Assembly (NCBI RefSeq): GCF_023821985.2
Contig: NZ_CP098805.1
Span: 3,844,001-3,908,000 of the forward strand
DNA from: Dyadobacter chenhuakuii
GTDB lineage: Bacteria; Bacteroidota; Bacteroidia; Cytophagales; Spirosomataceae
DNA length: 64,000 bases
Reading direction: 5' to 3'
Shown: one piece after another, positions 15,884 to 24,126 of the stretch
How positions within the stretch are numbered: the stretch's first letter is position 1
Layout: each line of letters begins with the position of its first letter
Notes under the pieces: generated by a model
Seen by the model: only the letters and a program-made list of their open reading frames with translations
What the model was told of the DNA's origin: nothing
Database searches by the model: none
Made by a program: the position numbers and the translations under genes

Positions 15884-18265
15884 ATGAAAAGAGCACTTCT
15901 CCCGTTACTGATTTTGCTTATTACGGTTTCTGCCATGGCGCAGCAACTTCCTCCAAATCCCAATTACAAAGCGAACGATCGTTTTGAACAATTGGGCACA
16001 ATGCTTCCAACACCGAATTCAACCCGGGCAGCATCTGGTGCGCCGGGACGTGAATACTGGCAGAACCGCGCTGATTATGACATTAAAGTGGAACTGGATG
16101 ATGATAAAAGAAAAATCATCGGCTCTGAAACCATTACATTCTTCAACAACTCCCCGGACGACCTGAAATACATCTGGCTGCAACTTGACCAAAATCTTTT
16201 CAAAAAAGACGGAATCGGTGCCACTTCCAGAACAGGCTCGGTAAGTGAAAAAGGAATGTCAACAGCGCAGCTGGCAGCATTAAACAACGGCCGCGGCTCA
16301 TCCCTTGACCCGAATGTTGAATATGGTTATAAAATAGGTTCAGTAAAGGACAAAGCGGGAAAAGTATTGCCTTACACGATCAACGGAACCATGATGCGCA
16401 TTGATTTGCCGATGACATTGAAGTCCGGCACAAGCTATGTTTTTGGTGTGGACTGGACTTATAATGTTACCGAATATTACGGACGCAGCGGTTACGAGTT
16501 TTTCCCGAAAGACGGCAATGCTAACTATTTCATCGCCCACTGGTTCCCACGCCTGGCGCCTTACGACGACATTAATGGCTGGAACCACAAGCAATTTTTA
16601 GGACAAGGTGAGTTTGCATTGATCTTTGGAAATTATAAAGTGGCCATCACCGCTCCCGCCGATCACGTGGTGGCAGCCAGCGGCGAATGCCAAAATTATG
16701 CACAAGTGCTTACGGCAACCCAAAAGCAACGTTTGAAACAAGCTGAAACTTCCAAAACGCCCGTTTTGATCGTTACCCAAGCCGAAGCAGAAAAAGCAGA
16801 AAAACGCGAAAATAAGAATCCAGGCAAGAAAACGTGGATTTACAAAGCAGATAATGTACGTGATTTTGCATTTGCCAGCAGCCGCAAATTCATCTGGGAT
16901 GCCATGCAAACCGATGTTTACAAAAGCGGCCGCAAGATCTGGTGCATGTCTATTTATCCAAAAGAAGGGAATCCGCTTTGGGAGCAATATTCGACCCGTG
17001 CCGTTGCGCACACATTGAAATCTTACGGCGCGCGCACATTTGAATATCCTTACCCAGTTGCAATCTCATGCCATGGCGTTGCAGGAGGCGGGATGGAATA
17101 TCCGATGATCAGCTTCAACGGCGGCCGTCCTGAGGAAGATGGGACTTACAGCGAGGCTGTAAAATATGGCATGATCGGGGTGATTATCCATGAAGTAGGG
17201 CACAACTTCTTTCCTATGATCGTGAATTCCGATGAACGTCAATGGGCTTGGATGGACGAAGGCTTGAATACATTCTGCCAATATCTGGCTGAGAAAGAGT
17301 GGGATTACAACTTCCCTACCCGCCGCGGTGAGCCTAACCAGATCACAGATTATATGTCGTCTGACAAGTCTGTGCTGACGCCTATTATGGCCTCCGCAGA
17401 AAACGTAATAGGCTTGGGACCAAATGCTTACGCGAAACCAGCAACTGCGCTGAACATTCTCCGCGAAACCGTTATGGGCCGTGAATTGTTCGACCATGCA
17501 TTCAAAGAATATGCAACAAGATGGAGATTTAAAAGTCCATCCCCAGCCGACTTTTTCCGCACCATGGAAGATGCCTCAGGCGTGGATCTGGACTGGTTCT
17601 GGAAAGGCTGGTTTTATGGAACCGAAGCTGTGGATCAGGACCTTGTAAGCGTGGATTGGTTTAGCATTGATACCCAGAATCCGGAAATTGAAAAGGAAAT
17701 CGCGCGTAAAGAAGCCGCGCGTAAGCAGCAGACAATGAGTAAAATGCAGGATGCCAAAACCAAAGGCGAAACCGTTGTTGCACAGGATTCCACCATGGCC
17801 GACTTCTACAACCGCTATGATCCATTCAAGGTTACGGAAGCGGACAAACAGAAATACAACCAATATCTGGCGACACTTTCGGACAATGAAAAGGCGCTGA
17901 TCCAGGAAAACAGCAATTTTTACACCCTTTCTATCAAAAACAAAGGCGGATTGCCCATGCCGGTGATCGTGAAAATGGGTTTTGAGGACGGCACTGATTC
18001 TGTGGCCGTATTCCCCGCAGAAATCTGGCGCTTCAACGACGCAAAGATTAATAAGGTGATTTCCACCAAAAAGAAAGTCGTGCAATGGACATTGGACCCA
18101 TACCAGCAAATCGCAGATATTGATACAGAAAACAACGCCTTCCCGCGCGTAGCTGCGCCCACAAGGTTCCAGATCTTCAAGCAGCAGCAACTCAAAAAGA
18201 CGCCTAACCCCATGCAAATGCAAGGAACTGGCGCCGGAAAAGTCACCACCGATCCGAAGAATTAA
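15884..18265 (+). CDS. Secreted M1-family metallopeptidase (aminopeptidase-like)
   Basis: This 793-residue protein has a signal peptide (ALLPLLILLITVSAMAQ). The zinc site is complete: His436-Glu437-x-x-His440 in IHEVGHNFFPM and Glu459 in WMDEGLNTF, with the 18-residue spacing of the M1 family. The substrate-anchoring exopeptidase motif appears as AGGGMEYPM, a variant of GAMEN. An N-terminal beta-domain (about 50-250) precedes the catalytic domain and a long C-terminal domain follows. It probably trims peptides in the periplasm or outside the cell. A strong terminator follows the stop. Confidence 0.88.
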   Translation: MKRALLPLLILLITVSAMAQQLPPNPNYKANDRFEQLGTMLPTPNSTRAASGAPGREYWQNRADYDIKVELDDDKRKIIGSETITFFNNSPDDLKYIWLQLDQNLFKKDGIGATSRTGSVSEKGMSTAQLAALNNGRGSSLDPNVEYGYKIGSVKDKAGKVLPYTINGTMMRIDLPMTLKSGTSYVFGVDWTYNVTEYYGRSGYEFFPKDGNANYFIAHWFPRLAPYDDINGWNHKQFLGQGEFALIFGNYKVAITAPADHVVAASGECQNYAQVLTATQKQRLKQAETSKTPVLIVTQAEAEKAEKRENKNPGKKTWIYKADNVRDFAFASSRKFIWDAMQTDVYKSGRKIWCMSIYPKEGNPLWEQYSTRAVAHTLKSYGARTFEYPYPVAISCHGVAGGGMEYPMISFNGGRPEEDGTYSEAVKYGMIGVIIHEVGHNFFPMIVNSDERQWAWMDEGLNTFCQYLAEKEWDYNFPTRRGEPNQITDYMSSDKSVLTPIMASAENVIGLGPNAYAKPATALNILRETVMGRELFDHAFKEYATRWRFKSPSPADFFRTMEDASGVDLDWFWKGWFYGTEAVDQDLVSVDWFSIDTQNPEIEKEIARKEAARKQQTMSKMQDAKTKGETVVAQDSTMADFYNRYDPFKVTEADKQKYNQYLATLSDNEKALIQENSNFYTLSIKNKGGLPMPVIVKMGFEDGTDSVAVFPAEIWRFNDAKINKVISTKKKVVQWTLDPYQQIADIDTENNAFPRVAAPTRFQIFKQQQLKKTPNPMQMQGTGAGKVTTDPKN

Positions 18266-18286
18266 AGCTTTTTTAATAAAAAAACG

Positions 18287-18322
18287 AAACCTCCCCGAGC
18301 CTTGTTTCGGGGAGGTTTTTTT
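18287..18322 (+). terminator. Terminator after the M1 peptidase gene
   Basis: ACCTCCCCGA (18289-18298) pairs with TCGGGGAGGT (18307-18316), extended by A/T pairs and followed by a T-run. It ends the HupE/M1 transcript. Confidence 0.8.
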
Positions 18323-18387
18323 ATGTTATTTCAAAATGGATTCTATGTAATTTCAAAATAGAAGTTATGTAATTTCAAAATTCAATT
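18322..18387 (+). repeat. Three tandem copies of a 22-bp unit
   Basis: The 16-base core TATGTAATTTCAAAAT (first copy TATGTTATTTCAAAAT) begins at 18322, 18344 and 18366, an exact 22-base period. The third copy ends about 30 bases before the ATG of the 2-hydroxyacid dehydrogenase gene. Equal spacing near two helical turns fits an array of protein-binding sites on one DNA face, but slipped-strand duplication is also possible. Confidence 0.7.
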
Positions 18388-18416
18388 CATAAACGTTTAT
18401 AATTCAATAGATTAGC

Positions 18417-19364
18417 ATGAACATCGTAATTCTTGACGGCTATACCCTTAATCCTGGTGACCTGGACTGGGCACCGATCCATAAGCTGGGGCATGTCGAT
18501 ATTTATGACCGCTCTGGTGAAGAGGAAATTATCGGACGGGCGAAGGAAGCGGAGGCGCTTTTGGTAAATAAAGTCGTGCTGACAGAAGCGATCCTGGATC
18601 AACTGCCGAAATTGAAATACATTGGTGTAATGGCGACGGGGTATAATAATATCGATATCAATGCGGCCAGAAAACACAACATTACAGTTACCAATGTGAA
18701 GGCATATGGCCCTGCTTCCGTGGCGCAGCAGACATTTGCATTGCTCCTGGCGGTTGTGAACCATGCCGAGCTGCATAGTCAGAGTGTGTTTGCAGGTGAT
18801 TGGGTGGCCTCACCGGATTTTTGTTATTGGAAAACACCGTTAACCGAACTGGCAGGAAAAACAATGGGATTGATCGGCTTGGGAGACATTGGATCACAGG
18901 TTGCGAAAATTGCGCTGGCATTCGGGATGAATGTGATTGCATATAGGAAGCATCCCACGCCAACGGAAGGAGTTGAAATGGTTTCGCTGGAAGAAGTTTT
19001 TAAAAAAAGTGATGTAGTAAGCCTGCATTGCCCTTTAACCGACGAAACCAAAGAGATCGTCAACAGAGAGCGGCTCGCCCGCATGAAGCGTAATGCTATC
19101 ATTCTCAACACCGGGCGCGGCCCGCTTATCCAGGAGCATGACCTTGCAGAAGCACTAAAAAACGGCATCATTGCCGGAGCCGGACTCGACGTATTGTCAA
19201 CAGAACCACCAAAAGCCGACAATCCCCTCCTATCCGCCCCCAACTGCATCATCACCCCTCACGTTGCCTGGGCCACATTCGAAGCCAGAAAGCGACTCCT
19301 CCAAATGGTCGCCAACAACCTCGAAAGCTACATGCACGAAGAACCGGAGAATGTGGTTTCGTAA
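18417..19364 (+). CDS. D-isomer-specific 2-hydroxyacid dehydrogenase (glycerate dehydrogenase/hydroxypyruvate reductase type)
   Basis: This 315-residue NAD(P)-linked dehydrogenase interconverts 2-oxo acids and D-2-hydroxy acids. The Rossmann domain (about 100-285) has GLIGLGDIGSQVA; the catalytic Arg is in NTGRGPL, the Glu in LSTEPP, and the His in ITPHVAW. These match the HprA-like branch acting on hydroxypyruvate or glyoxylate, though the substrate cannot be fixed by sequence alone. It stands alone, downstream of a three-copy 22-bp repeat that may carry its regulation. Confidence 0.85.
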   Translation: MNIVILDGYTLNPGDLDWAPIHKLGHVDIYDRSGEEEIIGRAKEAEALLVNKVVLTEAILDQLPKLKYIGVMATGYNNIDINAARKHNITVTNVKAYGPASVAQQTFALLLAVVNHAELHSQSVFAGDWVASPDFCYWKTPLTELAGKTMGLIGLGDIGSQVAKIALAFGMNVIAYRKHPTPTEGVEMVSLEEVFKKSDVVSLHCPLTDETKEIVNRERLARMKRNAIILNTGRGPLIQEHDLAEALKNGIIAGAGLDVLSTEPPKADNPLLSAPNCIITPHVAWATFEARKRLLQMVANNLESYMHEEPENVVS

Positions 19365-19399
19365 AACCATTTAGAGGAACATTTGTTACCCGAAATGTT

Positions 19400-19407
19400 T
19401 ATATTTG
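19400..19407 (+). promoter_or_regulatory. Predicted -7 box of the toxin-antitoxin pair
   Basis: TATATTTG matches TAnnTTTG, 19 bases upstream of the antitoxin ATG at 19427. No well-placed -33 element is seen. Confidence 0.5.
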
Positions 19408-19426
19408 ATTATAAAACTAAAAGATT

Positions 19427-19663
19427 ATGCTTACCGCAGTTGAAGGGATTTATGAAAACGGACAGATCATCCTGAAAGAGAAACCGGCCGTTAAACAGCG
19501 TGTCAAAGTTTTTGTAACTTTTACAGATGAGGTCGCGGAAGAAGAAAAAAAATCAATGGCGCGCCCTTCTACGCAATTGAGAGGTGCCTGGAAAGATGCC
19601 GACAAAAGAGAAATCCAAAGCTACTTCGACAATATCAGGAATGAATGGGAAAGAGATATCTGA
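19427..19663 (+). CDS. Probable antitoxin of a PIN-domain toxin-antitoxin pair
   Basis: This 78-residue protein begins LTAVEGIYENGQIILKEKP, the short beta-hairpin N-terminus seen in small antitoxin families of the DUF104/AF2212 kind that bind DNA or the toxin. A charged linker and a helical C-terminus (YFDNIRNEWERDI), which would wrap the toxin, follow. It overlaps the PIN gene by 19 bases and has its own promoter, the standard order for VapBC-like modules. The exact antitoxin family is not certain. Confidence 0.7.
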   Translation: MLTAVEGIYENGQIILKEKPAVKQRVKVFVTFTDEVAEEEKKSMARPSTQLRGAWKDADKREIQSYFDNIRNEWERDI

Positions 19664-20040
19664 TTGACACGAATGTTGTTACAAAATATTTAACCGAAGA
19701 ACTTTCCGAGAATGGTCTTGATCTGATCGATTCGATAATAGATGCAGGCGACGCCCAAATCTCCGTTATATCCCGGATTGAATTATTAGGCTTTGCCCCA
19801 AAAAGCGATCATCTCGCCCAGTTTATAAAGCAGTTCCTACAAATTTCCAATGAATTTGGCATTGCCGAGGATATCGTGCAAAAGACGATTGAAATACGAA
19901 AAGCTTATAGGATCAAAATTCCCGATGCAATCATTGCTGCGACCGCATTAACAAGCGACCTGATCCTGCTTTCGGATAATGATTCGGATTTCGGAAAAGT
20001 GTCTGGGTTAAAATACATTAACCCAAGAAAATACACTTAG
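19645..20040 (+). CDS. PIN-domain ribonuclease toxin (VapC-like)
   Basis: This 131-residue PIN-domain protein has the full acidic set: Asp8 in YLIDTNV, Glu46 in SRIELLGF, Asp94 in KIPDAIIAATA and Asp111/113/115 in LSDNDSDF. VapC toxins are Mg-dependent ribonucleases that cut specific tRNAs or rRNA when freed from the antitoxin. The gene overlaps the antitoxin gene by 19 bases, which couples their translation. Nothing indicates that it is broken. Confidence 0.85.
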   Translation: MGKRYLIDTNVVTKYLTEELSENGLDLIDSIIDAGDAQISVISRIELLGFAPKSDHLAQFIKQFLQISNEFGIAEDIVQKTIEIRKAYRIKIPDAIIAATALTSDLILLSDNDSDFGKVSGLKYINPRKYT

Positions 20041-20045
20041 TAACC

Positions 20046-20258
20046 CTACTTCCGAGTCTTCTTTCCCTTACCCCAGTTCTTTTTCATCTTGGTATAGGAC
20101 TTCTTGCTGACTGTTTTTTTGCTTTTGGGGCGGGAGGTTCCTTTTTTCTTTCGGGCGTTGATGTTGTTGACAAGGGAGTTTTTAACGCCTAGTTTGTTCT
20201 TTTTCTTGCCGCTGGTCTTCGCTTTTGTGCCGCCTTTTTTCTTTGCTTTCTTAGCCAT
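20046..20258 (-). CDS. Small lysine-rich basic protein
   Basis: This 70-residue protein contains 27 Lys and 3 Arg, with short KKK and GKK blocks, few hydrophobic residues and a single Trp. The composition resembles histone-H1-like tails or small nucleoid/ribosome-associated proteins and suggests nucleic-acid binding. No domain can be named. It converges on the PIN toxin gene with only a few bases between them. Low complexity alone can create spurious frames, but an ATG start and uninterrupted basic character favour a real gene. Confidence 0.6.
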   Translation of the reverse strand: MAKKAKKKGGTKAKTSGKKKNKLGVKNSLVNNINARKKKGTSRPKSKKTVSKKSYTKMKKNWGKGKKTRK

Positions 20259-20321
20259 AATCGATGCCGTGTTAAGTGTTTCGGCAAGACGTTAAATATC
20301 CGTGCCCGCTCGACGGGAAAC

Positions 20322-20355
20322 AAAAAAGCCCCGGATCTTTGCAGATCCGGGGCTT
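20322..20355 (-). terminator. Terminator of the LytTR gene
   Basis: AAGCCCCGGATCT (20326-20338) and AGATCCGGGGCTT (20343-20355) form a perfect 13-bp stem with a 4-base loop; the T-run is on the minus strand, just after the LytTR gene. Confidence 0.85.
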
Positions 20356-20370
20356 CCTTCTATATAATCC

Positions 20371-20760
20371 TTACGCTGCCAGGGATTCACCCGCAAGCAT
20401 TTCATGGATTTCACGCATTCTTCTTCTTGCAATGGGCACCTTCCGTCCGCAGCTTAGCAACAGCGTGTCAGGTTCGATTTGTGCCGTAATGTACATTGGA
20501 TTAACAATGTATGATTTGTGGATCCGGATAAAATCGACATTCAAAATCTCCACCACTACTTTCAGCGTTTTGGACACCAGGTATTTCTTGCCCTGACGCG
20601 TATGAATGTAAGTGTAGTTCCCTTCCCCTTCCAGAAACGTGATCTCTTGTGCAGAAACCCACAAGATCTTGCCGTGCATGTGCACTGCAATGAGGTGAGC
20701 ATTGTCAACGTCGGCGGGTTCGGCTGTCCAGGAGAATGGATTCATTAAAGTTGTTTTCAT
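20371..20760 (-). CDS. Stand-alone LytTR-domain DNA-binding regulator
   Basis: This 129-residue protein is a single LytTR domain (about 25-120): GKILWVSAQEITFLEGEGNYTYIHT, YLVSKTLKVVVEIL, FIRIHKSYIVNPMYI and a C-terminal strand with KVPIARRRMREI. LytTR domains bind direct repeats in promoters, usually as the output of LytR-type response regulators. Here there is no receiver domain, so activity must be controlled by expression level or a partner. It is divergent from an operon encoding two LytS-type kinases and a full LytTR response regulator, which suggests a functional link. Confidence 0.8.
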   Translation of the reverse strand: MKTTLMNPFSWTAEPADVDNAHLIAVHMHGKILWVSAQEITFLEGEGNYTYIHTRQGKKYLVSKTLKVVVEILNVDFIRIHKSYIVNPMYITAQIEPDTLLLSCGRKVPIARRRMREIHEMLAGESLAA

Positions 20761-21069
20761 GGCTTAATAGATAAAAGTTAAATTGATTTTAGGGTAATGC
20801 CCTGGCTATTAGAATGACACAAAATTCGCTCGCAATTGTTGCGGTGGGAAACAGATATTATCCGTACTGTAAGATTTGGTATCTGTATTACACTTTTTGG
20901 TGGATGATCTGTATGTATCGCCATTTTCACCAATAGTTTACCTGAAAGTCGCAGGTAAGCAGTTTGGAAGGAGATTAGTGACATTTCAGCACTTTTTTTA
21001 TACAATTGACAGCCGATCCGTTTCTGCCGGATTTCCCGCGTTCCTATTTTTGCTGTTCTTGTTTTTACT
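20761..21069. other. Intergenic region between LytTR gene and LytS operon
   Basis: This roughly 310-base region separates divergent genes. I see a small inverted repeat (GATCCG ... CGGATT near 21015-21035) but no convincing promoter box, no RNA gene and no coding frame. LytTR targets are direct repeats about 20 bases apart; none was clear by eye. Confidence 0.4.
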
Positions 21070-22158
21070 ATGATGCGAATCCGGTTCAGGTATTTCGATA
21101 AGTATTTTGATACGCTTCGAAAAAACCGTCTAAACTTCTTCATTCTTGTATTGGTGATCCCCTGGCTCGTTCCGGTGGTAGGTTACCTGATGTGGGGAAG
21201 CATTTACTTTTCGGACCTGCGGGTTTTCCTGGGCGGGAGCTTTATTAACCTTATACTCTGCCTGATAGCCAATCACATCAATCAGATCATCGCCATTATC
21301 ATTGCCAAAATATATCCCGACACACACCAGTCCGTTTTCCGCGTGGTGTTCTGGTTTGTGCTTTATTCAATTGTTAATGTTTGTATTCTGATGGCGGTGC
21401 TGCTGGCCTATGATCGGATTCATTTATTTGGCTTTTCGATCCAGCGTGAACGGGCCATGTGGTCTGTATTCCTGCTTCTTGCGGCTTCGCTGATCGGTGC
21501 GGGGCTTACGGAACTGGCCTATACATTCATGCAGTGGAAAACCAATCAGGACGAATTGCAGCAGATGGAACAGCGGCAATTGCTTTCCGAGCTGGAAGTG
21601 GTCAAACAGCAGGTTAACCCTCATTTTTTATTCAATTGCCTTAACTCCCTGTCTGTACTGATCTCAGAGTCGCCTGCTACGGCTGAGAAATTCGTGGACG
21701 AGATGTCCAAAGTTTACCGCTATCTGCTGAGTGTCAACGGCCCCGACCGTGAAACAAACATGGTTACGCTCGACGCCGAGCTTCGTTACATCCGCTCGTA
21801 CATTTACTTACTGGAGACGCGTTTTGAAAACGGCATAAGCATTTCCATTCAAGCCGCTGATCTGTATTTGAATGGTCAAATGGCGCCCTTAACATTGCAA
21901 ACATTGATCGATAATGCGATCCGGCACAACATTGTTTCCGCCGACCATCCATTGCGGATTGCTATCCGGACCACCGCCACCGGCCAGCTGGAAGTGGTCA
22001 ATAATTTGCAAAAAAGGACCGTGCGCACGCCATTCAGCAATGCCGGTCTGGCCACATTGATATCACGCTATAAAATGCTTTTCAACCAGGCTGGAACCAT
22101 TCAGATCAAGGAAGAAGGATCAGAATTCACAGTGCTTTTGCCCCTGATCTATACATGA
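21070..22158 (+). CDS. LytS-type sensor histidine kinase, first of two
   Basis: This 362-residue membrane kinase has four hydrophobic spans in the first 155 residues, then a short coiled coil (QDELQQMEQRQLLSELEVVKQ) and the His_kinase motif VNPHFLFNCLNSL with phosphoacceptor His185. The ATPase N-box is LIDNAIRHN; the G-box is short (NAGLATLISRYKML) as usual for this family. No periplasmic sensor domain is present, so signals probably act in the membrane. The stop overlaps the next kinase start by 4 bases (ATGA). An ATG at 21073 is an equally possible start. Confidence 0.85.
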   Translation: MMRIRFRYFDKYFDTLRKNRLNFFILVLVIPWLVPVVGYLMWGSIYFSDLRVFLGGSFINLILCLIANHINQIIAIIIAKIYPDTHQSVFRVVFWFVLYSIVNVCILMAVLLAYDRIHLFGFSIQRERAMWSVFLLLAASLIGAGLTELAYTFMQWKTNQDELQQMEQRQLLSELEVVKQQVNPHFLFNCLNSLSVLISESPATAEKFVDEMSKVYRYLLSVNGPDRETNMVTLDAELRYIRSYIYLLETRFENGISISIQAADLYLNGQMAPLTLQTLIDNAIRHNIVSADHPLRIAIRTTATGQLEVVNNLQKRTVRTPFSNAGLATLISRYKMLFNQAGTIQIKEEGSEFTVLLPLIYT

Positions 22159-23234
22159 TAAAACATTACAGATTTCAGCACATTGGCCAGCTGATATGGT
22201 TGAGCCTCTTTGGCAGGTGGATGTTTGTCCTGCTTGTGCCCTGGTTTGTGCCCACGATCAGTTATTTGCTCATCGGTGATCCTTATTTTGCGAGCATTCC
22301 AAATTTTATTTTGGGTACATTAATGGTCTTGGCTATGACCATTCTGGCATTTATTCCGCATGATTGGGCGGCGCAATATATTGCTCAGACATATCCATCC
22401 ATCCATTCGTCACTGAAAAGAGCAGTGTACACCGCGCTCTCATTTTGCGTCCTTACGGGCGTCTATGTGACGACATATGGCCTATTCATCATTCATTTCC
22501 GGCCATTGAATGCACAATTGGATTTCGGGAAAATGATAAATGTGTATTTGTTTGAAATGCTGGCGATCCTGCTTTTGACCTGTTTGTACGAAGTAAATTA
22601 TTCGCTGCGGAAATGGAAAGAGATCAAGATCAATAAAGAAGCCATCAAAAAGGCCGGATTACAGGGACAGCTCCAAAGTCTGAAAAGCCAGGTTAACCCG
22701 CATTTCTTGTTTAATAGTCTGAATACACTTTCGGCACTCATCCATGACGAGCCTGCCCGGGCCGAGCAGTTTGTGGATGAAATGGCGAAGGTTTACCGTT
22801 ATCTGCTGCAAACCAACCAGCACGAGCTCACGACGCTGGCCACCGAAATCCGTTTTATCAAATCATATTATCACCTCTTGCGGACCAGATACGATACGGG
22901 CCTGGAACTCGTCATCAATGTGAGCGACAGCGCTTTAAACAAATATATTCCGCCTTTAACATTGCAATTACTGGTTGAGAATGCCGTAAAACACAATACG
23001 ATTCTGGAAAAAAATCCGCTTCTGATAGCCATTACTTCGATCGACAATGACCAGCTGGAAGTGCGTAATAACCTTTTGGAAAAATCAACCCGCGTAAAAT
23101 CAACCCGGCTGGGGCTTGCCAATATTGAGGCTAAATACAGGCTGCTATCCGACAGGCAGCCCGTGATCGACCTGAGCACCGACCACTTTGTCGTACTGTT
23201 GCCCTTGCTTATGCAAAATCCTGATAACCAATGA
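22155..23234 (+). CDS. LytS-type sensor histidine kinase, second of two
   Basis: This 359-residue paralogue of the upstream kinase has the same plan: four membrane spans, a short helical linker and VNPHFLFNSLNTL with phosphoacceptor His183, N-box LVENAVKHN, and G-box LGLANIEAKYRLL. The core around the phosphoacceptor is similar to the first kinase, but the membrane parts differ, suggesting an old duplication with changed sensing. It overlaps both neighbours by 4 bases, so all three proteins of the operon are likely made in fixed proportion and the two kinases may work as a heterodimer. Confidence 0.85.
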   Translation: MIKHYRFQHIGQLIWLSLFGRWMFVLLVPWFVPTISYLLIGDPYFASIPNFILGTLMVLAMTILAFIPHDWAAQYIAQTYPSIHSSLKRAVYTALSFCVLTGVYVTTYGLFIIHFRPLNAQLDFGKMINVYLFEMLAILLLTCLYEVNYSLRKWKEIKINKEAIKKAGLQGQLQSLKSQVNPHFLFNSLNTLSALIHDEPARAEQFVDEMAKVYRYLLQTNQHELTTLATEIRFIKSYYHLLRTRYDTGLELVINVSDSALNKYIPPLTLQLLVENAVKHNTILEKNPLLIAITSIDNDQLEVRNNLLEKSTRVKSTRLGLANIEAKYRLLSDRQPVIDLSTDHFVVLLPLLMQNPDNQ

Positions 23235-24028
23235 ATATCTTAATTGTTGAAGACGAGAAGCTTGCCGTGCGCAAACTCACAAAACTGCTGGAAGAGACCG
23301 CTCCGGAATTTGTAATCAAAGGCATTACACCCAGCATTGAAGCCACGGTGGAATGGATTTCGGAAAACCGCGAAACCGGCAGCGCCGAGCCGGACATTAT
23401 TTTTCTGGACATTGAGCTGGCAGATGGGCAAAGCTTTGAAATATTTAACCGTATAGAAATCAGGAGCACCGTGATTTTCACAACATCCTATGACGAATAT
23501 GCATTACAGGCATTCAAGGTCAACAGCATTGATTATCTGCTGAAACCCGTGCAGCAGGAAGATCTGCAACGCAGCATCAGGAAGTTCTACGACCTCACCG
23601 GAAACCAGCGGAAACCAGAAATGCCAGCATTGCCTGCTAACCTGGAAAACATCCTCAAAAACCTGCAATTACAACAGCCAGCCGCGGATTACCGCAAACG
23701 TTTTCTGGTGAAGCAGGGTGCAAGGATGATGTCGGTCGAGATTTCGGAAATCGCTTACTTTTATATTGAAGACGGGGTTAGTTTCTTCAAAAACCAGCAG
23801 GGTCAGAAGTTCGTCGTGGATTATCGCATGGATGAATTGGAGCTGTTTCTCGATCCCGACCGCTTCTTCCGCATCAACCGCGGCCTCATCGTCACGCACC
23901 AATCCGTAACCCAGATCCAACCCTACTACAACAACCGCCTGGCCCTGACATTAAAACCAACCTTCGAAAAAGAATCCATCGTAAGCCGCGAAAAGACGAA
24001 CGATTTTAAGAAATGGATGGGGAAGTAA
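23231..24028 (+). CDS. LytR/AlgR-family response regulator
   Basis: This 265-residue regulator has a receiver domain (about 1-125) with acidic pocket Glu7-Asp8, phosphoacceptor Asp60 in IIFLDIELADG and Lys105 in DYLLKPV, joined to a C-terminal LytTR DNA-binding domain (about 155-262; FLVKQGARMMSVEISEIAYFY, RFFRINRGLIVTHQSV). It is the output of the two LytS kinases in the same operon, starting within the last codon of the second kinase gene. Target genes are not evident from this window. Confidence 0.9.
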   Translation: MNILIVEDEKLAVRKLTKLLEETAPEFVIKGITPSIEATVEWISENRETGSAEPDIIFLDIELADGQSFEIFNRIEIRSTVIFTTSYDEYALQAFKVNSIDYLLKPVQQEDLQRSIRKFYDLTGNQRKPEMPALPANLENILKNLQLQQPAADYRKRFLVKQGARMMSVEISEIAYFYIEDGVSFFKNQQGQKFVVDYRMDELELFLDPDRFFRINRGLIVTHQSVTQIQPYYNNRLALTLKPTFEKESIVSREKTNDFKKWMGK

Positions 24029-24126
24029 GGTGTTACCCACAAGCATAAGTAACCATCCGATGATAAATTTTGATACATTGTTTCTCGTTTTACTGACAAT
24101 TTCAGAACTTAGTGAGAAAAGTGGCT

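Noticed and set aside
17576-18223. 215-residue minus-strand frame inside the M1 peptidase gene
   Set aside because: Antisense to a clear M1 peptidase; composition (Phe/His/Val-rich) is typical of a shadow frame.
18322-18387. CRISPR array
   Set aside because: Only three short repeats of 16 conserved bases in a direct 22-bp tandem, without spacers of normal length and no cas gene nearby.
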